From Discostella pseudostelligera (Eukaryota; Bacillariophyta; Thalassiosirophyceae; Thalassiosirales; Thalassiosiraceae), in contig JALLBK010001208.1 in assembly GCA_036940085.1 (NCBI GenBank), positions 1-13,540 of the forward strand: 13,540 bases of DNA. Direction: 5' to 3'. Positions 1-7,300 of this stretch are shown piece by piece. A program made the position numbers and the translations under genes. Under the pieces are notes generated by a model. The model was not told where the DNA came from and did not search any database. It saw only the letters and a program-made list of their open reading frames with translations. Each line of letters opens with the position of its first letter. Position 1 is the stretch's first letter.

Positions 1-107
1 GTACTACTGGCGGCGGCACCGGCAGCGGCAGCAGCAACATGTCAGATGTCACCCCGCTGCGTGTATCGCCAAAACACCGCCTGTCCGTCGCCCAAAAGTT
101 CCACTAA
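1..107. other. Window-edge open stretch, possible end or start of a neighbouring gene
   Basis: Two mutually exclusive readings are possible. On the plus strand, a frame is open from base 3 to a TAA at 105-107 (34 codons). It is Gly/Thr/Ser-rich at first and ends in a short basic stretch, so it could be the C-terminus of a gene entering from the left. On the minus strand, an ATG at 40-38 opens a frame to the window edge that reads MLLLPLPVPPPVV, so it could be the start of a divergent gene with a hydrophobic leader. Both are too short to decide, and GC-rich low-complexity DNA often stays open by chance. I assign no product. Confidence 0.2.
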
Positions 108-276
108 CGTCACCCATACAATGTTCCCGCCAAATCAGCCTTCCCGCCGAATCCATGCTCCCGCCAAATCGACGCGCTTGATGCACTCTCTAGGTATGTG
201 ATTCTATGTTTGGTACAGCTCACGTTTCTGCATCATTCATTTCATCGATAATAATAATAGACATCGTACCATCACC
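108..276 (+). promoter_or_regulatory. Leader/promoter of the ELP6-like gene with three E2F-like sites
   Basis: This stretch precedes the ELP6-like start codon. Three copies of a 13-bp motif, consensus YTCCCGCCRAATC, begin at 124, 141 and 158, exactly 17 bp apart. TTCCCGCC is the half-site bound by E2F/DP factors in animals and plants; that these bind E2F here is inference. A short upstream frame, ATG 121 to TGA 199-201 (26 codons), runs across the motifs and would matter only if transcription starts upstream of it. No TATA box is obvious. The start context ATCACCATGA has the favourable ACC before ATG. Confidence 0.45.
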
Positions 277-1695
277 ATGAGCCATTCCTCCTCTTCCGCC
301 ACACAGCCACTATCCGACATTCTACCATGGGGCAATCCCCTCACTGTTGTCAATACTGGAGGAGCATCAGACATTCCGTCGCGTAGAAAATCCTCTTCAA
401 CAGTCGTCGTAGAAGATGATAGAACATTGCTCGTCACGGATGCAACCTCCACCGATGGACGATTTTTATTGTATACTCTGGCATTGAAATTTCTATCCAG
501 TCGATATTCCTTCTATAACCCCCATCGTCAAGACGATGCTTTCGACTCGACTGCTGCATCTGTCGCTGGTGATAGTAGCGTTAGGAAATCGAACACTACA
601 ATGGAAGGTGCGGTCTTATGGATCAGTTGTGCTCCAATTGCCGAACGACAAATTATGATGGGATTACGAAAGGCGTTACAGCACAATTTAGGTGGCAGTG
701 GTGGCAGTGATGTCGGTACTAGTGGGGTTGGCAAAGGGAGTAGCAGTTCCGCTGCTCATGGTCAGGGTGGTGTCGGGAAGAGTAGCTGTGGGCCTATCCA
801 TGTCATTTCTATACCCCAGGAATTGGCAGATGCTGTATTATCACATCATGTTGATGATGAGAATCCATTTTCCCATGAAGTCTATTTGAAAGGACTGCAT
901 AGACGAATTGTACATTGGCTGAAGTATCGAGAGTTGCTACACTTGGACCGGCAGGATCAGCAACAAATACAAGTATTAGGAGAACACACAACAAAACTCG
1001 GTCCTCGTCTAATAATTTGTGACAACGTTACCACTCTTGGGTCACTGGTCGGAGATAGATTGGCAAATTCATTCATATCATGTGTTCGATCTTCGATTCG
1101 GAAACACTCCAAGAGGAGGAGCTCATTGTCAAGCTTGAATCCTACCACTTCAGGTGCCCCGGCGAAGGAGGATTGCACAGCCATCACAACCGTTAACTTA
1201 TTTGTGATCCATGCTTCTTCTCCAGACGATGGAGGACTTTACAATCTTGACGGAAATGATAGTACTAGCATAGAAGGACAAAAACTTCGATCGGAATATT
1301 CAAGACTCCTACGGCCATGGTTGGGATTTGGTTCTGGTAAATCTAACAACAATGTGGATGGGGATGATCGTACTACCAGCATTTCCCAATTGGAAGAACA
1401 ATGCAATTATTTATCTCTACCTTCTGATTCGGTTCCGTCGTTTCTATATAGAAATGGATTATATGAGGTAGCAGATGGAATAGTGGATGTAAGTCCCTTG
1501 CAAAGTGGTTTTGCGCGTGACGTGTTGGGGAGAGTGGCGTTCGTACCGACTTGGAGTGGTCAAGGATGGTGGGGAAAGGGAAGGGCGGGGAATGTGTCGA
1601 ATAAAGAAGATATTGATGGAGCTTATGCGTCACTTTGCGTGAACTATAGATGCGATGACAGTGGTGTCCGAATAATGAGACTACGAAGCAGATGA
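277..1695 (+). CDS. ELP6: Elongator complex subunit 6 (ELP6)-like protein
   Basis: The protein has 472 residues and is probably a subunit of the ELP4-ELP5-ELP6 RecA-like hexamer of Elongator, which supports wobble-uridine modification of tRNAs. Recognition rests on segments in the ELP6 order. TLLVTDATSTDGRFLL (residues 50-65) corresponds to the family's LLCDAKTDGSFL strand. AVLWISCAP (112-120) corresponds to the VCFVAL strand. LIICDNVTTLGSL (245-257) corresponds to the VLLVDDLSVLLSL strand. VNLFVIHASSPDD (306-318) is the next core strand. SPLQSGFARDVLGRVAF (406-422) matches the C-terminal motif GFxRDVxGxL. It is much longer than animal or yeast ELP6 (about 270 residues) because of Ser/Gly/Asn-rich insertions at about 85-110, 138-172, 278-300 and 350-370. 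As expected for ELP6, the core lacks a true Walker A motif. ELP5 is the main alternative. The start is the first ATG of the frame, with ACC before it. The gene is intronless and convergent with its right neighbour. Confidence 0.72.
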   Translation: MSHSSSSATQPLSDILPWGNPLTVVNTGGASDIPSRRKSSSTVVVEDDRTLLVTDATSTDGRFLLYTLALKFLSSRYSFYNPHRQDDAFDSTAASVAGDSSVRKSNTTMEGAVLWISCAPIAERQIMMGLRKALQHNLGGSGGSDVGTSGVGKGSSSSAAHGQGGVGKSSCGPIHVISIPQELADAVLSHHVDDENPFSHEVYLKGLHRRIVHWLKYRELLHLDRQDQQQIQVLGEHTTKLGPRLIICDNVTTLGSLVGDRLANSFISCVRSSIRKHSKRRSSLSSLNPTTSGAPAKEDCTAITTVNLFVIHASSPDDGGLYNLDGNDSTSIEGQKLRSEYSRLLRPWLGFGSGKSNNNVDGDDRTTSISQLEEQCNYLSLPSDSVPSFLYRNGLYEVADGIVDVSPLQSGFARDVLGRVAFVPTWSGQGWWGKGRAGNVSNKEDIDGAYASLCVNYRCDDSGVRIMRLRSR

Positions 1696-1952
1696 ATGTA
1701 TTTATTTCAATTGTCTACACTAGAGGAGTGCGCTCAGTTACGGAATTGATACTTCAGTGCACGTGATATGTTGAGAAATCAATGCAAAGAAATGGATGGA
1801 CATAAAGTCGCATTCGTCAAATACAGAATAATGGATTGGCGTGGATTCAATCTCGATTCTCAGCGCATCATTTTTCGTCACGTAATTTATGGTACAATGC
1901 ACATAAGCCTGTTCTCATTATCGCTTGATATTTCATGCGCACCACAAAATTT

Positions 1953-2255
1953 CTAGATATCATCTTTCTCCCATCGATTCCTCGTCATCTCCCATTCCGT
2001 CTTCGTCTTTGGTCCGAATTTCGGCGGGCCTTTTCGCTGTGCCGCATTTGCTGACGCCCGCTCCAACTGATTGAGCATGTGTGATGTCTTCTTTGTGTAC
2101 AGTGTCAACCCCGCGGAAGCTCCCAATATTATTGCAGCGAACCCATATTGTAAAGGTGTGATGCCTTTGTTATCGGCGATAGGTTGTGGGGTTGATAGTG
2201 TTGGAGGAGGTGCGTCTTTTGCCGCGGATGTTGATGAGGACGATGCCATGGTCAT
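1953..2255 (-). CDS. Small single-pass membrane protein, unknown function
   Basis: The protein has 100 residues from the ATG at 2255, or 98 from a second ATG at 2249 that has an ideal ACCATGG context. Residues 1-30 are Ser/Ala/Pro-rich and probably disordered. Residues 36-53 (LQYGFAAIILGASAGLTL) form one transmembrane helix, flanked on the C-terminal side by Lys-Lys. The rest is a hydrophilic, basic tail ending in KTEWEMTRNRWEKDDI. The shape resembles small mitochondrial or ER membrane proteins and assembly factors, but I do not recognise a family. The frame stays open upstream to about 2501, but that part lies in the likely promoter and begins with a non-ATG codon, so I start at 2255. It is convergent with the ELP6-like gene and divergent from the 453-residue gene. 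Confidence 0.6.
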   Translation of the reverse strand: MTMASSSSTSAAKDAPPPTLSTPQPIADNKGITPLQYGFAAIILGASAGLTLYTKKTSHMLNQLERASANAAQRKGPPKFGPKTKTEWEMTRNRWEKDDI

Positions 2256-2735
2256 GTTGTATTTTTGACTGTAGACGAGATGAGAGATGATGGCGATGGG
2301 GTTCTCGAAAATAGCGGGAGCGGGTAGAGAATGAGGGGAAAATGGCGGGAAGCCGGAATTCCGAAATTTTAAATTCATACCAAGTCCTTTGTAGGCTAGT
2401 ACCAGATCCAGCGTGAGAACTTCTCCTGAAAACCCATCCAACTGAGCTGCGCACGTGATTCTGATTTCCCTCCAACTGAAACTCCGCTCCATCCGCTTCA
2501 CACCAGGCGGCTCTTATCCGTGCCTCTTGGCCTCAATAGCTTCCAATATGCTTCCCCTATCGACCTCTGGTAGGGAGGTACTGATCAATTCTTCGGTCAT
2601 GTTCATGTGTCATTGCGGACTCCATCGCCATCGCGAAGTCAACGTCTTGTTCGGTCAGCACAACACCAGCAATGAAAATGCATTCATAGGGATAGAAGAA
2701 CAGTCGCATAAATTCACGCACCCTCGACCTCGACG
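2256..2735. promoter_or_regulatory. Divergent promoter between the small membrane protein and the acidic protein genes
   Basis: This 480-bp stretch separates two divergent starts. It contains a GGCGGGAA (2344-2351), which read on the minus strand is TTCCCGCC, the same core as the triplet upstream of the ELP6-like gene. It also contains a palindromic CACGTG (2452-2457), the E-box/G-box core used by bHLH and bZIP factors. A plus-strand reading frame with an ATG at 2548 runs 63 codons and ends at TGA 2737-2739, overlapping the ATG at 2736. It has no recognisable protein features, so I treat it as a possible upstream ORF and not a gene. No other coding sequence is supported. Confidence 0.45.
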
Positions 2736-4097
2736 ATGAAGCATATCCCCTCCGCCTTTCGTCGGCGGAAGAAGCAAATTTATTCGGCGGCCGCCACCGC
2801 CGCCGTCGTCGCGAATGCCGACGCCAATGAGCCCACTCAGCTATTGACATCGCCTGTGGACTCAGAACGACCAATTGGTCGGATAAGTATTATCCAGGGA
2901 AATCAGCCACCCATTAAGGTGATCCAGTTTGCCGATAAAGGGAGGAGTAGTGCCACAGCCGTAGCACGAGCAGACAATGTTTCTCCCATCACCATCATCG
3001 ACAGGCCCGATCCCGAGGCAACAATGAAAACACCTGAGCGAGTACTACTTCCAGTTCCACGCGACAACAACGATAAACGCAACCCAACACCGTACAATAA
3101 TGTAGATTCGAAGTCATTCGGTGCTGATCAGCATCTATCTGCGCGAGAACAAATGTGGTACAAAAATCAAATGTATCTTCTAGCGAAGCAGCAACAGCAG
3201 CAGAATGGGATGCCATCGTCGAGGGTGGAATCAAAATCAATGGCTCATGGTGATGGAGATCGTTATAATGATGGTGGTGGAGTTGACAGACATAGATATT
3301 CTCCTCGGGGAGTTGACGAATTCGAGAACCATCCCTGGAAAAGAAGTGATTCTGATTATGACGATTATACTTATAGTGATGATGGTGACACGCGGACAAA
3401 CCTATCGACGAAACTAATGGAGGATGATGAAGACTCGTGTACCACAACCCAATACACTTCCGCGCTGGAGGATGATACACGAACCTATTTATCAAGCTTG
3501 CTGTTTGACGACGATGATGATGCAAATTCGGACTCCAGCGATGTCTTTGATGATGTGGATGTGGCCTTGGACTCGGCAATATCAGGATATACAACAAATG
3601 CGACGGAAAGTGAGAGCCTTTTTACTTCGCTAGATGATGGTACTTCCATGCCTTATGTGTTTGAACTTAAAGACGATGGTGCCAAGCAACGGCCGAAGTA
3701 TCAGCTCGGTGTCGGCCACAACCCTGAATTCACCGGGCACAGGAAGTCTCGTAGGTCATCGTCTAAATCAAAAAGAACAGATCTATCGACTTCCGAAACT
3801 ATCCCAGCATGGCCAAAGAGAGATCGTCGTAAGATGAATTCCAAAGTCGATGCAAGCTCGGAAGATTATGTGGAATGTCCTCTGCTGCAAGTGTTATTAG
3901 AAGAAGTTTCTGGAACCTACAAGGACGCGAAGCTAGCTCTCGACCAAGTTCTGCATGCATTCTGTATTTCGCCGGACAACCTTGATAGCATATCCGATAA
4001 ACTCAGTGATGCAAAAGTTGAGCTGTTGGAAATGTATCACCAACGAGGTCCACGTAGAGATCATACAATGAATTATTCATTTCAGCATGTGCGCTAA
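2736..4097 (+). CDS. Acidic, largely disordered protein of unknown function
   Basis: The protein has 453 residues. The N-terminus is basic (FRRRKKQIY, residues 8-16) and then Ala-rich. A short predicted helix at 134-151 (LSAREQMWYKNQMYLLAK) runs into five glutamines. Residues 205-305 are dominated by Asp, Ser and Thr, with a near-repeat of DTRTxLSxxL followed by an acidic run at about 218-233 and 247-262. Residues 335-372 are basic and Ser-rich and could serve as a nuclear localisation signal. The last 75 residues contain an amphipathic, probably folded helical segment (CPLLQVLLEEVSGTYKDAKL, 381-400, and SDKLSDAKVELLEMYHQ, 420-436). I do not recognise a family; the architecture suggests an alga-specific protein. 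The start has A at -3. The gene is intronless and ends tail-to-tail with the SAP-domain gene, 257 bp away. Confidence 0.75.
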   Translation: MKHIPSAFRRRKKQIYSAAATAAVVANADANEPTQLLTSPVDSERPIGRISIIQGNQPPIKVIQFADKGRSSATAVARADNVSPITIIDRPDPEATMKTPERVLLPVPRDNNDKRNPTPYNNVDSKSFGADQHLSAREQMWYKNQMYLLAKQQQQQNGMPSSRVESKSMAHGDGDRYNDGGGVDRHRYSPRGVDEFENHPWKRSDSDYDDYTYSDDGDTRTNLSTKLMEDDEDSCTTTQYTSALEDDTRTYLSSLLFDDDDDANSDSSDVFDDVDVALDSAISGYTTNATESESLFTSLDDGTSMPYVFELKDDGAKQRPKYQLGVGHNPEFTGHRKSRRSSSKSKRTDLSTSETIPAWPKRDRRKMNSKVDASSEDYVECPLLQVLLEEVSGTYKDAKLALDQVLHAFCISPDNLDSISDKLSDAKVELLEMYHQRGPRRDHTMNYSFQHVR

Positions 4098-4339
4098 TGC
4101 GATTTATATTGTTTCTTCGGAGAGCTGCATGATATCAACTATTCGTCTCAGGTGGATAATTCATAATTTGGTGGACATTAATATAAAGTAGACAAGTAGA
4201 TATTCGTGATCCATTATTAGTTATGTTCAGCAACTGGTCAACTGACATTGCTACAAGTCGTGCAAGATTTGGCTGCTAGCTAATGTTGTATGGGAGATCA
4301 TCCTACAGGTAGTCACCGCAGCTTGACTGACCTACAAAC

Positions 4340-4369
4340 TCACTTTTTCGCGCGTCACTTTTTCGCTCG
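4340..4369. repeat. 15-bp tandem duplication spanning the stop codon of the SAP gene
   Basis: TCACTTTTTCGCGCG (4340-4354) is followed directly by TCACTTTTTCGCTCG (4355-4369), a 14/15 match. Read on the minus strand, each copy encodes Arg-Ala-Lys-Lys-stop in the same frame. The gene therefore ends RAKK-stop and would end RAKK-stop again on readthrough. Confidence 0.85.
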
Positions 4370-7300
4370 GGTTCGTTTGCTACTGCGTAGTCTCGACGAC
4401 GACGCGTCTGCTTTTGCCGATGAGCTTTTGGCGATGAGCCTTGTAGCTGCGGTGCTACTTCCTTCGATTGTCTCCTCTTCTTGCACACGCTTACTCGACC
4501 GGCCGGGTCCCCGCTTTAGTGGCAATTCCTTTCCCGCCGAGAGATTTTCCGCGTCCTTTTTACTTCTGGTAGTTCTCTGAAGAATGGTGCGTCCTACTCC
4601 GTCATCCACCTCTGAACCTTTCTTCGATCTGGTACGAACAGACTGCGTTGACACGTCCTTCACAGCCATAACATCGTCGCTCTTATTCGTCGTTTTTGAA
4701 GCATTTTGCTTGCTCTCTCCTGCAACATGCTTGGATGTTGATCTTGTGGTGCGCCTTCCACCTTTGGACGCGCGTGATGCCACAGGGGCGTTGGTCCCAT
4801 CAACCGCATTTTCAGCTATTGAGGCGATAGATGCGTTGCTTTTCGTATCTGCTCCTGTATCCTCCATAGCTACCGCCGAGCCTTTCAAGATGTCGCCCTC
4901 AGGCAAAACAGGCAGGGCTGGAGTATCGTCCTCCCCCTGACCAGATACAGTGACTCTAGGGGATGGTTCAATTTTACGCCTAGATGCGCGTGTCAACTTC
5001 TTCTCATTGTCAAATACTGACTTCAGGGAAGTATGCTTGACCCGTTTCGATGCACGTACAGGAAATGACTCTGAGGGGGGATCAGCTTTGCTCTGTATGG
5101 AATCGACGCTGTCAGAAGTCGACTTTCGTTTGTTAGAAATAGAGTCCGATTCCAAAGCGTCAGAATTTCCCTGTTGCTCATCTACCATGATGGCCGATGG
5201 ATCAGGGAATAACGATTGGTTTTCATTTCTATTAGATTGTAGGCTGTCGTTCAGTCTTCTAATCAATTCCTGCTTCCGACCGCCCATCGGAAGATTCAAT
5301 TCTTTCAACCTTTTCCTCAGCTTGGCAACCGTCAAATGTGAAAAGTCTTCAAATTCCGTGTGACTGGTTGTATCATTAAATGCCGATGTCCTATCAACTT
5401 CAGAGTCCACTTCATTAATCCCTGACGACGCCATTTCATTATGCACGGTGATATCCTTTTCTTCTGGTAAAGCTCCAACCGCTGTTGCATTTATATCATC
5501 GTCATAATCATCCAACGTAGCACCCGAATCGGCATGGTCGGTAGGTAGATTTTGAAGAGGAGACGGCTCTCTTTCTTCTTGGTTGCCTTCCACCGCTGAC
5601 TCAGCCATAGTTTGACCATCATTACCCTCAGCACCATTGATTGCGGCGACATTACATTGCGTTGTGTCATCGAATTCCGATGTCCTATCAACTTCAGAGT
5701 CCACTTCATTACTCCCTGATGTCATCATTTCATCATGCACGGTGATATCCTTTTCTTCTGGTAAAGCTCCAACCGCTGTTGCATTTATAAGCGTTGTGTC
5801 ATCGAATTCCGATGTCCTATCAACTTCAGAGTCCACTTCATTACTTCCTGATGTCATCATTTCATCATGCACGGTGATATCCTTTTCTTCCGGTAAAGCT
5901 CCAACCACTGTTGCAATTATATCATCATCATGATCATCCAACGTAGCACCCGAATCGGCATGGTCGGTAGGTAGATTTTGAAGAGTAGACGGCTCTCTTT
6001 CATCTTGGTTACCTTCCACCGCTAACTTAGCCATAGTTTGACCATCATCACCCTCAGCACCAGAGGGAGTGGCGAAATCATTTTGCGCATTGTCTTTGCT
6101 TGCGACTTGTGTGTCTTCTCTAGTTGATGATTGCTCAACCACATCATCAGAGGCTGCAGGAGCAGCGAAGTCGTGGCAATTTACATGGATGCTCATCGCG
6201 CTGGATAGTTCCTTCTGTACATTCACGACATTCTCTGTGTCGTCCACTGTCGATGGGAAGTTTGCGTCATACAACCTGGACTCAGCGGGCGCCGACAAAT
6301 CATGGGAGGGATCGTTCCCGTGTGATAGCATGTCATCAATAGGATACTCCTCTAATACTTCCCCCCCTTGGTCTGAATGAATTGCACTGACTACGTCATC
6401 GCACTGATCATCCTCCGATGCTTCGCCAACGGTGGTGTGTTCGTCGGGAAGATATCCCGCATCGATACCCTTAGAGGGTGAGCTGGGGACTTCAACTCGC
6501 ATTGCTTCTGTCGAAGCGCCATTGTCATCGATAGACGTGATTCGAGCCGCCCGGAGTTTGAGAACCACGCGTTCTTCCTTCGATGATGATTTGTCAGGGC
6601 GATCTTCTTCGGTAAACTCAGCATCGGGTACGTAACCGTCGTCCACAACGCCTAATGCAGTAGCGTCACCTCGTTTTGCTCGGCTCGCACACTCTTCCTC
6701 CGTACCCTCAGCATCCGGGACGTAGCCATCATCTGTGTACTCAGCTTCTTCGGCCGTCTCTGGATTGCTGTCCTCTCCAGTATCATTTGCAGTAGTAAGC
6801 ACCCCTACAGTAGACCCCAACGCGAGGTCTTTACCAAGATACCTAGCAACTTGAACATCAACGGTTGCATCTACATCGATTTCGCCCTGACTTGCGTCAT
6901 CATAATTTTCCCAAAGATTTGCGTCCATTGATGCTTGGGCAGCACTCGTGTCATCAAACGACTGGTTATCGCCACCGGATGGTTCTTCGTCCAATGTTGA
7001 AGACAATTCAAACGGATTGTTTCCAAGGCGTTGGGATGACATAGCTGCCGCAACTAAGACAGAGGGTCCCTCATCATCGCTGTCGTGTTCAGTGCTCTGA
7101 TTTGAAGGATCATCGTCTAATAACGGTGCTCCCTTCGTGGCATATTCCGAAGACTCTCTTTCCTGCAACACTATCCGATCAGCAAGACTGCTTTTGTCAT
7201 CATCGGCATCAACCGATGCTGCTGCAAGGCTACGCTTGTCATCCTCGGTGTCGATAGATTCATGCTCGTCATCTGCCATTTGCATGTCGTCTGTGTCGGA

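Noticed and set aside
191..260. AG|GTATGTG donor-like sequence in the ELP6-like leader, with TACAG or ATAATAG as acceptors
   Set aside because: The implied 5' UTR introns would be only about 25-68 bp, and no reading frame requires them.
760..783. P-loop (Walker A) match GQGGVGKS at residues 162-169 of the ELP6-like protein
   Set aside because: It fits G-x4-GK[ST], but it lies in a Gly/Ser-rich insertion with a similar GVGKGSS just before it. The structural place of the P-loop in this fold is near residues 54-63, where the ELP6-type TDATSTDG sits.
1696..1952. CACGTG at 1760-1765 and a 62-codon frame in the convergent gap
   Set aside because: The site lies between two 3' ends, where promoter function is unlikely, and the short frame has no recognisable features.
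2256..2501. N-terminal extension of the small membrane protein
   Set aside because: The frame is open, but its first codon is GTG and it covers the GC-rich promoter. The ATGs at 2255 and 2249 have better context and lie just before the conserved-looking part.
2557..2874. 105-codon minus-strand frame opposite the start of the 453-residue gene
   Set aside because: It starts with TTG and its Arg-rich sequence is the antisense of Ala/Arg codons. It has no independent support.
2995..3597. 200-codon minus-strand His/Pro-rich frame
   Set aside because: It is the antisense shadow of the Asp/Ser-rich region of the 453-residue gene (GAT codons read as ATC/CAT in other frames).
5637..5933. Plus-strand 98-codon frame with a repeated Ser/Val-rich sequence
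   Set aside because: It is the antisense of the 132-bp tandem repeat in the SAP gene; the repetition comes from that gene.
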